In this document: piece after piece, positions 23,020 through 35,414 of the stretch
Layout: every line of letters starts with the position of its first letter
How positions within the stretch are numbered: the first letter of the stretch is position 1
Source of the DNA: Plasmodium brasilianum
Taxonomy: Eukaryota; Apicomplexa; Aconoidasida; Haemosporida; Plasmodiidae
DNA: 64,000 bases
Direction: 5' to 3'
Assembly: GCF_023973825.1 (NCBI RefSeq)
Contig: NC_090116.1
Location: 372,001-436,000, forward strand
Notes under the pieces: generated by a model
Told to the model about the DNA's origin: nothing
The model's input: only the letters and a program-made list of their open reading frames with translations
Database searches by the model: none
Made by a program: the position numbers and the translations under genes

Positions 23020-24786
23020 TCAATTCGCGTGATGACGTGGGTAATATTTCGACAAAATATCGGACTTAATTTTTTTCAACATATCTTCTGGGAATATTCT
23101 TAATAATTCCCAAGCAATATCTAAAGACTGAAAAATATCTCTACACTCATATGTATTTTGTGTAATAAATCTTTTTTCAAATTTATCTAAAAATTCCAGG
23201 TATAATATATCATCATTTGATAGTGCTTCTTCACCAATAACCGCTTTCATTGCTTTAACATCTTGAGCTATCGCGTAATTACTATATAACTGGTCAGACA
23301 CATAAGGATGATCTATTCTTGTCATGTTCTGACCAATACCACTTTTCATTAGTCGCGATAAAGATGGTAATACATTAATAGGTGGATAAATTTGCCTATT
23401 ATATAAATTTCTATCAACAAATATTTGTCCTTCTGTTATGTACCCTGTTAAATCTGGTATGGGATGTGTAATATCATCATTTGGCATTGTAAGAATAGGA
23501 AATTGGGTTATACTACCATTTCTTCCTTCTACTCTACCTGCTCGTTCGTAAATTGTTGATAAATCACTATACATATAACCTGGATATCCTCTTCTACCTG
23601 GTACTTCCTCCCTTGCAGATGAAACTTCTCTTAACGCATCAGCATATGATGACATATCTGTTAAAATTACAAAAACATGCATTTCTTTTTCAAAAGCTAA
23701 ATATTCAGCTGTTGTTAATGCTATTCTTGGAGTTAAAATTCTTTCTATAGTTGGGTCATTTGCTAAATTTAAAAATAAACATACTCTTTCCATTTTTCCA
23801 TTTTCTTCAAAATCTTGCCTAAAATATCTTGCAGTTTCCATATTAACACCCATTGCACCAAAAACTACAGCAAAATTATCATCCGAATGATCTAATACAT
23901 CTTTTCCTTGGACTAATGATGCCTGTCTACATATTTGTGCTCCTATTTCATTATGTGGTAAACCAGCTGCACTAAATAAGGGGATTTTCTGACCCCTTAC
24001 TATACTGTTCATAACATCAATTGTTGAAATCCCTGTTTGAATCATTTCTTTTGGATACACTCGACATTGAGGATTAATTGGATTTCCATTAATATCTAAA
24101 TAATCATCAGCTAATATATTTGGACCTTTATCAATTGGTTTACCACTACCATTAAAAACTCTTCCAAGCATTTCATCACTCATTGGCATTTTTAATATAT
24201 CACCACTTACTTCCACATAGCTATTTTTATTATCTATACCACTTGTTCCTTCAAAAACTTGAATAACTGCTTTTTTTCCACATACTTCTAGTATTTGCCC
24301 CTGCCTTTCTGTGTTATCACTCAAATGTATCGTTACAATTTCAGAATATTTTGGAAATTTTACATCTTCTATAATTACTAAAGGACCCTGCACACCTGCA
24401 CATTATAGGAAGCGGGAGGGGAGAAAAAAAAAAAAAATTATGAACAATTAATGTAAATATATAAAAAAATATTTTACACACACGTAAAAATGTTCGCTTT
24501 TTCGTTTTTAAATGGGTATATACAATGTATTAACACAAGGAATGAAATCTTAAAGCGGAAAAAATGCAGGAGTTACACTAAGATGCACTACAAACTTGAA
24601 AATATGCATATATATAAACATACATACATATATACACACGCGAATTTGTATACAAATACATACGCGTTCAGGTGTACCTGAAATGGTTTTGTACTCAAGC
24701 CTTGGGCATACTCTGTAGTCCCTCACAGCGGCAAGCGCGTTTACACGCGATGCCTCTACTTTGGTATTTATGGTACCTTTGCTCAT
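23020..24786 (-). CDS. V-type H+-ATPase subunit B (V1 sector)
   Basis: Two exons: 24678-24786 and 23020-24395, joined at ...[14 protein letters not shown]..., giving 494 residues, the usual length for the family. Subunit B is the non-catalytic nucleotide-binding subunit of the V1 hexamer that drives proton pumping across the parasite plasma membrane, digestive vacuole and other acidic compartments. Visible motifs are GGxP-like PLVIIEDV, the degenerate P-loop region [18 protein letters not shown] (about 175-192), [20 protein letters not shown] and the F/V-ATPase alpha/beta signature region [18 protein letters not shown] (about 340-360). Protein conservation is very high along the whole length. 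The 5' exon carries the start codon and the first 36 residues. Confidence 0.97.
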
Positions 24787-25489
24787 ATTTTTTATTTCAA
24801 AATTAAAATAACTATGACATATACGTATGTATATATATATATGGGTACATGTATAAGTGTAAATAGGTGAGCGGGTAAGTATATGTATATGTATATATAT
24901 ATGTATATGTAAATAAAATTACCCTCATAACTTGCAATAACACACAACTAAAGTATCAGATGCATAAAATTATAACATACGTATACATATATATATGTAT
25001 ACATATGTATATATATATATGTTTATGCTTACTTATGTATGTATTACTGTGAGCTGTAAAGTTATAGCTATTATATATATATATATATATTCATTTATTT
25101 TCAGTATGTGTATGTCCCCTCATGAGATGTATTATTGTAAATGCAAATTTATAATTATCCTTGCATTAGTACATATCAAGGGATTTACATAAAAGAAATA
25201 GAACTGCGTTAAACACAAATAAAAAGGATTTAACATAGGGAATAATCTATTATAATAAAAATTAAAAAAGAAAAAAAAAAATTATGTACTATTCTCCATA
25301 TACACATATATTAAATAATTAAATGTAATTATTGTAGATAAACACAATTACTTTCCCCCTTTTAAATATATATTTCTCCAAAAATAGTTTAAAGAATAAA
25401 TTAAGAAAAGGATAATGAAAAAAAAAAAATATAAAAAAAAATAATGCTTTAAAAGGGAAAAAAAAAAAAAAAATTTAAATGAAAATATA

Positions 25490-25690
25490 AAATAAGATAT
25501 AAAAAAATATAAAAAAATGTAAAATAAAATAAATTATAAAAAAATATAAAATAAGATATAAAAAAATATAAAAAAATGTAAAATAAAATAAATTATAAAA
25601 AAATATAAAATAAAATATAAAAAAATGTAAAAAAATATAACAAAATGAAACATAATGAAACAAAATATAACAAAATATAACAAAATAAAA
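25490..25690. repeat. AT-rich higher-order repeat (about 70 bp period)
   Basis: Two to three imperfect copies of a block built from ATAAAATATAAAAAAATG- and ATAAATTATAAAA-type words, in the V-ATPase B/Pfs16 intergenic region. Confidence 0.75.
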
Positions 25691-26504
25691 CTACATAAAA
25701 AAACTAAGTGTATTCCTGAAATATGTAATTATTTTTTAGTTCTGCATTTAATTATAAATGCGTATTTCTTTTTTCTTTTTTTTTTTTCATTGTGACATGT
25801 GTATGGATATTTATATGTACTTATTATTAATACACTAAAGTATAAGTGAAAAACCATTTTAATTAGTAGCAATCTTTGAGCTTTACTGATAATCAAATAT
25901 TATACATTCATGCAGTTCTTATTTTATTATATCTTTGTTTCAGCCTTTTTTTCCTTTTTGAAAAAAATTTCGAACACTATTGATATTTGTACGTTCTTGT
26001 ACTTTTATTTTCATGATTAAATTATTTTGATGCTCCATTGATACATTTCATTTTTATGCTGCATTTTTCAATTTAAGCGAATGGTATATTCTATCAATAT
26101 GCCATATATGTGCTCATTTATATGTATATGAATGCTCAAGAGCAGTTACCCATTAGCCTTTACTAGTACCTATATATATATATATATATACGTAGAGGTA
26201 TGTACATATGAACATAAAACTACAATCCTTTTACATCCCTTGTTCTGTACTCATTTTCTGAGCGTCGAAATTTTCTTAGGCCAAATTTAAAAGCGACTTA
26301 TGTGCCGTTATTTTTGTTTGACCGTTTAGTATTTTTTGTTAAAAACTTATATATATTGGTAATTGTGTGCAAATACATTCACACGTAGATAAACATATAT
26401 ATTTATATATGTATGCATGTACGTATGTATGTATCATTTTTTATGTTGAGTAATTTTCACGCTTAAGTTTATATGGATATGTTGATTGGTTATTCCCACA
26501 TACA

Positions 26505-26575
26505 AAAAAAAGGAAAAACGGAAAAAAGGAAAAACGGAAAAATGGAAAAACGGAAAAATGGAAAAACGGAAAAAG
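26505..26575. repeat. GGAAAAACGGAAAAATGG repeat
   Basis: About eight short units of GGAAAAA(C/T)G run in tandem. Purine-rich on the plus strand. It creates a Lys/Gly/Arg-rich shadow ORF. Confidence 0.85.
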
Positions 26576-28136
26576 CTAATACAAAGGCTTACCCTTATAC
26601 CCTTTTATTATTGAGATGTATGTTTTACAAAATAAAATGTACTATTCCCCTTTTCCCCTAAAAATAGCTATACATTCGTGTAACACAAATTTGTGTGACA
26701 GAAAAAATTAAGTTTATAGAAGAAAAAAAAGAAAAAGAAAAAGACAACGAATAAGATGGAAAACAAGCAGAACTACAGACTTTTACTTGATGAAAAGAAA
26801 AAAGGAAAAGATATAACAAATATAAGGGTATAAATAAATAAGCACTGTATCATAATGAGAGGTGTTTTAAAATGGTTCAATAGAAATTCTTTGTGTTATT
26901 TTATTTTATTTATTATTATTTTTTTTTTGTGTGTAATATTAAGATCACCATAGGTAGTGCATACATGTTCTTTTTCATTGCTAATTATATAAGAAATATG
27001 AAAATGGGGAACATATAATTTTTTTCTTTATTTTATATTATTATATGTTTTTTACACTTGTATTTTATGCTTTCCCTGTAAGTTTTAATACATAGCAATT
27101 AAAATAGCGCTAATGTGGAACTTTTTATTTGCCTAGGTTAATTTTTTTTTTTTTTTAAATTTTCCTGAATTGTTCAGGAAAAAACAGTAAAGGAAAATTT
27201 CCTCGTAAATTGCCTATACAAAAGGCAGTTCTGTGCTTAACTGTCATTAAATGAAAAGTTACGCTCAAATGTTATAGTATATAAGGGGCATGAAATATAA
27301 CACATGTATATATATTTATATGTACGTATGTATGTATGTATAAATGTATATATACATATATATGTATGCATGTATATATGTATGCGAGGGTGTATAATAA
27401 TGCGTATGCTTAATATAATACGGTTGGTCATACATGAAAACCTCGAAATAACAATCGTTTAGTAATAAATTAAGCTTGAACAGTTTTTACATGTTAATAC
27501 ACTGAATACCTTTCCATTTAAACAAATTCTTTTTTTTTTCTTTTTTGAGAGAGGGGGGGAGGTTCTCACTGATAATATACTGTGAAATTTTATAGATATG
27601 AATTAAATCTGTTTAATATCCTGAGCATAATGTGTGTCAAGTTTAAGTTTTAACAAATAAAAGAAAGATATAGTTCTCCAAGGAAGAAAAAATGCAGACC
27701 TTTTTAAATGTACAATAAAACTGCGTTTTTAGAAAATACAAAATAGTGCGATAATGGCTGTCTATTAAGTTTCACATAAGTATGAGTATATTTTATACAT
27801 ATAAATATGGGTACAGAGGGTAAAAAAAGTGTTTTGTTTTTTTGTTTTTTTCGTTTCTAAATAAAATCTGACACATACTATAGTATATAAGTATATCTAT
27901 TCAATTAATGAGTTCCCATTTTATTTGGGATAAATATACGAAAAAACAGAAGAAAAAAAAAATATCTAATTATATTTTATATTAATACTATATAATGTGA
28001 AATATATTCTTTGTGATACTTTTATTGATGTAAGAAGAGAAAAGTGTACGTAAAAAATTTAACATAGGAAATGTGCTTTGCTCATGTGTGAGCTTTTACG
28101 TGTGTACTCGTAAATATAGACATACATACATGTATA

Positions 28137-28302
28137 TACAGTACACACATATATATACAGTACACACATATATATACAGTGCACACATATATATACAGTA
28201 CAAACATATATATACAGTGCACACATATATATACAGTACACACATATATATACAGTACACACATATATATACAGTACACACATATATATACAGTACACCC
28301 AT
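28137..28302. repeat. 19-bp minisatellite (GTACACACATATATATACA)
   Basis: Eight to nine tandem copies with A/G and C/A single-base variants. The 19-bp period shifts frame at each copy, giving several overlapping Tyr/Ile/Cys-rich ORFs on both strands that are artefacts. Confidence 0.93.
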
Positions 28303-29446
28303 ATACTTAAACATACTTATAAATTCCTATACATACACATATAAACATGTGCGCATTGTATAAAATTATGTTAATTTAGAACAAAAAAACAAAAAAAATG
28401 ATTTTAAAACTTTGCGACGTTTTTTTATAAGAAAATAAGCCCCTTTTGCGCATTTTCTATTATGAACGAGAAATGATATTATAAAAGAAGAAAATCAGCC
28501 CCCACATATATATAGTATATATAAATATATACAAACATATGTGTATATATACACAAAATTTCTATAAATGTCCGTATAAAAAACCATATGAGTAAAAAAA
28601 TAGAGTGTATAATTTTTATTTTGGTGATGTCGTACCTACACTTGTAAAAAAAAAAAATAAAAAGTATAAAATACATACGCATCATAAAAAAAAAATGTAT
28701 GTATATAAATACATGCACATATATACACATGTACACACATGAATATGTACATAATATATATACATATATATATATATATTTTTTTTACGGAAACGGGGAA
28801 ACAGCTATTAGACATGGTAAAAAAAAAAAAAAAATGCAAATAGGAAATGGAAAACTAGAAGTACTACTGTTTTAAGATATTATAATATAACTCTTTCCTA
28901 CTGTTCTATATCACAAATTAGTGATATGTGTATATATATATACATATATATAAATGCATGTTCGATTTTGCATTTTTTTTTTTTCTTTAAAATTTCATTT
29001 TGCTAGTTAATTGGAATTATATATTTGAATAACTTTTTTTTTTCTTTTTTTTTTTTTTTTCTCTCTACACTAATAATTGACGATACACACTGTCATTTAA
29101 TGTGTAATTTGATATAATTTAACAATATCATTCGGGAAAATATTTAAAAAATTGTTTATTTTTTATAATTATTTCTTTATTTTATGAAACATTCCTTATG
29201 TTTCTTCACTGATTATTCAATATATTACAATTTAGTACACTAAAAATTAAAATATTTCATTACACATATATAAATATAAATATATAAATATAAATATATA
29301 AATATAAATATATAAATATAAATATATAAATATAAATATAAATATATATATATTATATATATATATATGTACACGCACACAGATATTCCTATACACACAT
29401 ATATATATACCCATATAACCTATTTAAAATACCCTGTCACTTCAAA

Positions 29447-29860
29447 ATGAATTTCAAAAGATTTATATCCTCCATATTTATAATTTTCATTTTATACACT
29501 GTAGTCGATATAATTGTAGAAGCATCAGATACAACTGATAAGACCAAACAAACTACAGGGAAAGTACCTATTACCACTATGGGAAGTAGCAATGAAAACA
29601 ATGCTATTAAGAAAGATGCAGACACAACAACACCTATGGACACTGAAAAAGCTTTAAGTGAAATTAAAAATATATCAGAGACCTTAAATAAAAAAACATC
29701 ATCTAACACAGGTATAATTATCAGCACCGCATTAATTAACATGGTCCTGTTAGTTTTATTGTCTGCATTTATTGGTTATACAACAAAAAAAATAGGTATT
29801 AGTGAGGATTTTCCAAGCGAAGTAGATGATAAAGATGTGGGTAAACCAACAAAAGCTTAA
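29447..29860 (+). CDS. Pfs16: Pfs16 orthologue, sexual-stage parasitophorous vacuole membrane protein
   Basis: Single exon, 137 residues. A signal peptide (about 1-26, hydrophobic IFIIFILYTVVDIIVEA) is followed by a Thr/Ser/Asn-rich region, an amphipathic segment (EKALSEIKNISETLNKK, 67-83), one membrane span (about 90-111, IIISTALINMVLLVLLSAF), then KK and a short charged tail. The block LNKKT...N..IIISTA..NM..L..LS matches my recollection of P. falciparum Pfs16, and the gene sits next to V-ATPase B as there. Pfs16 is among the earliest markers of sexual commitment and localises to the gametocyte parasitophorous vacuole membrane. Its size and layout also resemble ETRAMPs, which is the main alternative. 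Confidence 0.9.
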   Translation: MNFKRFISSIFIIFILYTVVDIIVEASDTTDKTKQTTGKVPITTMGSSNENNAIKKDADTTTPMDTEKALSEIKNISETLNKKTSSNTGIIISTALINMVLLVLLSAFIGYTTKKIGISEDFPSEVDDKDVGKPTKA

Positions 29861-30014
29861 TAGTATTGTAAGGGGAGATATTTTATAAAAGTGTTTGGAA
29901 AAAAAAAAAAAAAAGGATAAGTAAATCGAAGAAGTATTTTTTTTAAATTTATGAACACTTTATAATAAATTTACACATTTACAAGTTCATATTGGTATGC
30001 ATATATTTACATAT

Positions 30015-30336
30015 AAAAACGTAGTCACGTGAAGCCTCCTACACCTCAAGAGTATCGAGGGAATAGAAGTTTTAACCCCTTTAAATATGTATACACACCC
30101 AACTTTTTTCCTTTTTTTTTCCTTTTATTCCCGCTATTCGTTATATTTCTTTTATTTCTATTATTCCTTTTATTTATTTTATTTTATTCTATTCATTTTT
30201 TTTTTTTTTTTTTTCTTAAATTTTTTAAAAATACCCACATTTTACGTCAAACGAGTAAAGAACGTGTCGCTTACTGGTTAGCATGAACAGACATTCGAAA
30301 TATATTCTCTTTTTTTTTTTTTAATGTAAGCATATG

Positions 30337-30395
<59 letters not shown>

Positions 30396-30435
30396 GGTAC
30401 ATATATGCTCATCCCTAAGCTCGTTGATATACCAT
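30015..30435 (+). other. Possible small spliced transcript between Pfs16-like and glyoxalase II
   Basis: Three short pockets are GC-richer than their surroundings. The first reads KPPTPQEYRGNRSFNPFKY up to a GTATAC donor (about 30090), the second NVSLT (about 30260-30274) and the third, after a (TA)n tract ending in TAG (30394), VGTYMLIPKLVDIP and a stop. Phases are compatible, but the first block has no ATG and the middle acceptor is weak. It might equally be a UTR or non-coding RNA. Confidence 0.2.
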
Positions 30436-31047
30436 GACAAAGTTTCACACGTAAGTATATATTTACCGCTTTAAACAAACAGTAGGATAAATACACCTTT
30501 TCATTCTTTTAATTTTTATTGTACTGTAACTAATTATATTATATATATATAATATGGGTTCATAATAATACGAAGACATGTATACATTAATATGCATATT
30601 CCTTCGATGAAATATGGAAAAACCAAAAAAAACTCTAAACGAGCTACAAACTTAAAGAATAAAAATAAATGAACATAGCTACAGATAAGCACAATGATAA
30701 AAAGCATACACTGTAGTAATCTTGAGAACACAACAAAATAGTACAGGGTAAGGCGCATATATAATAGCATATTAAAAGCATAATTTTCCTACAACTTTTG
30801 CTACCTCATATATATATACGTACATACACACATACATACATACATAAACCCTCATATATAAACATATATACATATGTCATATAGGAAACTTTATATCTGA
30901 CATGCGCAGTCCTTCAATGTATGTATTATGCATATTAGCAAACATCCAAAAGAGGAAAATTTATGAAACATTTTTAATAAAAAAAAAATAATAATCATAA
31001 ATAAAAAATAAATAAAAAACATAAAAATAAAAATAGAAATAAATATA

Positions 31048-31158
31048 AATATAAACATCAACATAAACATAAACATCAACATAAACATCAACATAAACAT
31101 CAACATAAACATAAACATAAACATAAACATCAACATAAACATAAACATAAACATAAAT
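31048..31158. repeat. ACATAAACATCA-type hexamer repeat
   Basis: About eighteen hexamers alternating CATAAA and CATCAA. Open on the minus strand as a Met/Phe-rich shadow ORF. Confidence 0.85.
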
Positions 31159-31711
31159 AAAAGTACTTAAAAAGAATGTACTTTATATAATAAAAACAAA
31201 TTGTATTTCTTGTATTTTCTTGGGAAATTTTTTTTTTTTTTTTTTCGTTTTTACCCGTAAATAGAGTTCATAAAAGGAATGTACTATTAATACGACTGTA
31301 CTTAATATTGTAGTATGATACATTGATTCATACACTATGGGGTTGATATAAGTACATCCGCATTCAGTATACGTGTATATAATACCTGAATCTACAATTA
31401 AATATGCATTTTTATAAATATTTAAGATTTGTTTTCGTAAAATAACAAAGGTTTAATTGAAATGTATTTTCCTTATTTTATTTTATTTTATTTTTTTTCA
31501 TTTTGGTTTTTCATGCTTTATTATATATATAAATAAACTATTTTTTAAATGCTAAAATTATAGAATTGTAAATTTTTAAAATTCTAAAAAAAAATTAAAA
31601 GAACAGGTACATAAATACAAAGCAACTCCTTTTTAGGTGTTATATTTACAATTTTTTTTTTTTTTTTCTTTGTTTTCCACTTCCGCCCTTTTTATTTTTA
31701 CCTTTGATAAC

Positions 31712-32347
31712 ATGAAGGTATACATACTGATGTAGCCATATATATACAAATACGTCTGTATGTATGTATGTATATAAATATTTACATATATATACTTCCG
31801 TAACAATATACATTTGTTAGATGTAAAGCACACTAATTTTGTTATATGCATAATATCAAGATTGCAGAATAAGAAAAACTAAGTAATTTGTGTTTTCCAT
31901 TTACAGTCATATTTTTGAAAAACATATACAAGATATACATGGACATATATATATACCTATATATGTATATATATGCATATCCATTGTTACATGTATTTTT
32001 CGTTTCATTTAATTTTGCACTTTGCGGAATAAACACAAAATCGCATAGCCATCTACAATAATAATAAAACTGGAATAGAAAAAAGACGAGAAATAAAACT
32101 ATCAAGAGACAAATAATAATTTTAATAGATTGTAAATGTCTTGATAGTACTGTTGTGGATAACTACAACTTGAGTTATCTCTTTTTTATATAACTTTTTT
32201 TTTTTTTTTATTTGATTTCAGGCAAGTGCACAAGTGCTTGTTATACCTTCGTTACACGATAACTTTGCATACGTAGTAATTGATGAGTAATATAATAAGA
32301 AAAAAGGAAACGATAAACTTATATAACGCTTGCTAAAGGGATACACG

Positions 32348-32388
<41 letters not shown>

Positions 32389-34340
32389 TTATATCTGTGT
32401 ATGCATGGGTGTATCCATCTATCTGTATATATATATATATATATACATTTATATCTGTGTATGCATGGGTGTATCCATCTATCTGTATATATATATATAT
32501 ATATATATACATTTATATCTGTGTATGCATGGGTGTATCCATCTATCTGTATATATATATATAAATATATACATTTATATCTGTGTATGCATGGGTGTAT
32601 CCATCTATCTGTATATATATATATATATATACATATATAAGTCTATGCGCGCATACCTGAGGGTGCCTATGTTCATAAAAAAGTAAATAACATTAATTTT
32701 TCATATCTGCAGAAAAACGAAAAAGGCAGCATGCGTTGACCCCGTAGAGCCAGAAAAAGTGCGGACAACTTCCTAACATATATTTAGTTTTTATATTTTA
32801 ATTTTTACCTTTCAATTTATAATTTTTACTTTTCAATTTGTAATTTTTACTTTTCAATTTGTAATTTTTACTTTTCAATTTGTAATTTTTACTTTTCAAT
32901 ATATAATATTTTTTTTTTATTTTTTTACATCCTTTCCTAAAATTTTGTTTTCCCCTTCTTTGCACCTACACATTTCAGATTCTAAGGAAGATAGAACATC
33001 TAGGTGTGGACTTAGAATATGTTTTATGCACACATCATCATTATGATCATTCAGGTAAAATAGAAAAACTGGGTGAACTGAATATTTGTATATGCACAAA
33101 ATGTAGCTATATATATATATATATATATAGATATACAGATATATATAGATATACAGATATATATAGATATATATAGATATATAGATATATATAGATATAT
33201 ATAGATAAATGTTAAAAAACAAAACATTCCTTTTTATTATTTATTAATTTTTACCCATATTTATGATATTCTTTATTATCGCCCATTTCATACCTTCCTC
33301 ACTTTGGTATTTTTCTGCTCACATATTATTTCTCTTTGCGCGTATATCACATTATCTTTTCCCATTCATCAAAGGGGGGAATATAAGAATGAAGGAGCTA
33401 AGGAAAAAAATAAAAGTCGTTGGGTCGGCCTACGAAGCAACGCCTGGTGTTAGTGAAAAGGTTTACGACAGTCAAATTATCCGTCTAGGTAATTATAAAA
33501 AAAAAAAAAAAAAAAATAGAAAAAGGAAAAGAAATTCCCATTTAAATTATTAACTGATGAGTAAATAGACAATATACGAACTGATATAACACCATTTTGG
33601 GAGCACATCAAAGTAAAGATTGCTCAATGAAGGATGCAACTTCTGGAAGGGGAAAAAAAAAAAAAAAGGAAATAAAAGGAAAAAAGAAAATATACCATTT
33701 TTTTCTTTTTTTTCAGGGGATTTATGTATAAAAGCTATACACGCACCATGTCATACCAGGGGTCATATTATGTACTATGTGTATAGAACTGATGAAAACA
33801 AGAACGAAGATTATAATTATGATCCTATTTTATTTACTGGAGATACATTATTTATAGCTGGGTGTGGTCGGTTCTTTGAAGGTAGTGCAAGAGAGATGTT
33901 TAAGAACATAGAAAAAGTGAAAACGTTAAGAAAGGAAACGTTAATATATTGCGGTCATGAGTACACCCTGAACAATTTAAGGTACACATGACGAATTTAA
34001 AAAAAATAAATAAAATATTAAAAAATAAGCAAAAAAATAAATAAAATATTAAAAAATAAGCAAAAAAATAAATTAATAAATTACAAAATAAATACAAAAT
34101 AAATACAAAATAAATACAAAATAAATACAAAATAAATTACAAAATAAATTACAAAATAAATTACAAAATAATAAAATAAAACCTGTGACATTAGAAATAT
34201 TGGTGCAACAAAAATGCCATCACTGTACGTACAAGTTTGATTTCCATTTTTGTTGTTCAGTTTTTGTTTTTACAAAATGATGGCTTTCTCTTCGGAAATT
34301 TTTTAAACTCAGCTGATGTGTACATATGTATACATTTATC

Positions 34341-34380
<40 letters not shown>

Positions 34381-34662
34381 CATATGTTTTACATCGTTCA
34401 TTTGTGTTATCACTGCTGTATACAAAATGCACCAAATTACAGGTTTGCCTTGAGCATTGAGAAGGATAATGAACACATGATAAATACAATGAAGGAGGTT
34501 GAGGAAAAAATTAAAAATAAAAATCATTCAGTTCCATCGACAATTGAAAAGGAGAATTTAATAAACCCATTCTTTAGGACTCATCAATATACCAACAAAT
34601 TTAACACAAATGACGAAATACAAATATTAGATAAATTGAGAGAATTAAAAAATGACTTCTAA
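31712..34662 (+). CDS. cGloII: Cytosolic glyoxalase II (hydroxyacylglutathione hydrolase), seven exons
   Basis: Model: 31712-31717, 32222-32286, 32713-32758, 32979-33054, 33375-33488, 33717-33981 and 34443-34662, giving 263 residues in continuous phase. This is a metallo-beta-lactamase-fold thioesterase that hydrolyses S-D-lactoylglutathione to D-lactate and glutathione, the second step of methylglyoxal detoxification. Metal ligands are all present: H58, H60, D62 and H63 in [11 protein letters not shown]115 (APCHTRGH), D145 (FTGDTLF) and H183 (YCGHEYT). NPFFRTHQ near the C-terminus matches the family's NPFMR substrate-binding motif. The first exon (ATG AAG, then GTATAC) is inferred, because exon 2 opens [18 protein letters not shown] without an ATG. 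All other exons are secure. The donor after exon 3 (GTGCGG) is non-standard but keeps alignment length with human GLO2. Confidence 0.92.
32386..32630 (+). repeat. About 60-bp minisatellite inside glyoxalase II intron 2
   Basis: Four copies of a unit of roughly 60 bp containing CTGTGTATGCATGGGTGTAT and ending in a variable (TA)n. It lies wholly within intron 2 (32287-32712). The (TA)n length differs between copies, so array length is likely unstable. Confidence 0.9.
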
Positions 34663-35414
34663 TATTTTTTGCACCAATAAAAAACACCATCAGTAAAACA
34701 GTAGCAATCATTTTAGTAACAATAACAGAAAATATAAAAAAAATTAAATCAAATCAAATAAAAAAAATCAAATCAAATCAAATAAATTAAATAAAATCAA
34801 ATAAAAAAAATCAAATCAAATAAAAAAAATCAAATCAAATCAAATCAAATAGATTAAATAAAATAAAAAAAATCAAATCGAATAAAATAAATTAAATGAA
34901 ATAAAAAAAATCAAATCAAATAAAATAAAAAAAATCAAATCAAAGCTTAAAATTTTTAAAGAAGTTTATTAAGAAAAATTGTTTGCTCATAAATGGTGTG
35001 TACCTTTTGTATTTATGCATACCCATGTGCTTACATAAAACTGTATATATGTTTATGTATATATGCATTGCACGTATATGTGCGTATATATATAGGTGCA
35101 TGTCTATGTAACCATATCTATATGTTAACAACTCTTCCCCCTTTAAATATGACTGACACACACGCTTTAAGACTTAACAGAGTAGTATGCATGAATGACT
35201 ACCTGTATTTTTTGTAAGTCAGATAGGGAAGACTATAAGTGGAAGGGAAAAAAAGAAAAAAAAAACGAAAAAAAAAAAGAAAAAGAAAAAAGAAAAAGAA
35301 AAAACACACATTTGTACAATAAGTCCATTTTAAAATATAACAAAAATATTAGCAATTATGTGTAACAAATTGACTACACAAAAAAAGGAGTATTTTTTAA
35401 AAATAGAACATCAT
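34663..35414. other. Convergent intergenic region between glyoxalase II and the NYN gene
   Basis: About 750 bp. It contains an AAATCAAATC pentamer-type repeat (about 34740-34945) and a purine-rich AAAAAGAAAAAG tract (35247-35302). No gene; it presumably holds both 3' UTRs. Confidence 0.65.
34740..34945. repeat. AAATC/AAATA pentamer repeat
   Basis: Long imperfect array of AAATC units interspersed with AAATAAAAA blocks downstream of glyoxalase II. Confidence 0.85.

Larger units (their letters stand above)
24787..29446. other. Long divergent intergenic region between V-ATPase B and the Pfs16-like gene
   Basis: About 4.7 kb separates a housekeeping gene (-) from a gametocyte gene (+). It must hold both promoters. 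It contains several simple repeats (listed separately) and an AT-rich stretch of tataaatataaata units at 29264-29345 just 5' of the Pfs16-like ATG. A TGTACAC at about 29367-29373 contains the GTAC core reported for AP2-G, but such a short word proves nothing. No ORF looks real. Confidence 0.6.
29861..31711. other. Intergenic region between the Pfs16-like gene and glyoxalase II
   Basis: About 1.85 kb with a long (TA)n tract (30344-30391), a hexamer-type ACATAAACATCA repeat (about 31048-31155) and poly-T. A GC-richer pocket at 30015-30435 is described separately. Nothing else looks genic. Confidence 0.55.

Noticed and set aside
25475..25663. 62-codon minus-strand Phe/Tyr/Ile ORF
   Set aside because: It falls entirely within the AT-rich higher-order repeat.
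28059..28363. CRISPR-like regular repeat array
   Set aside because: It is a head-to-tail 19-bp minisatellite with no unique spacers, in a eukaryotic genome.
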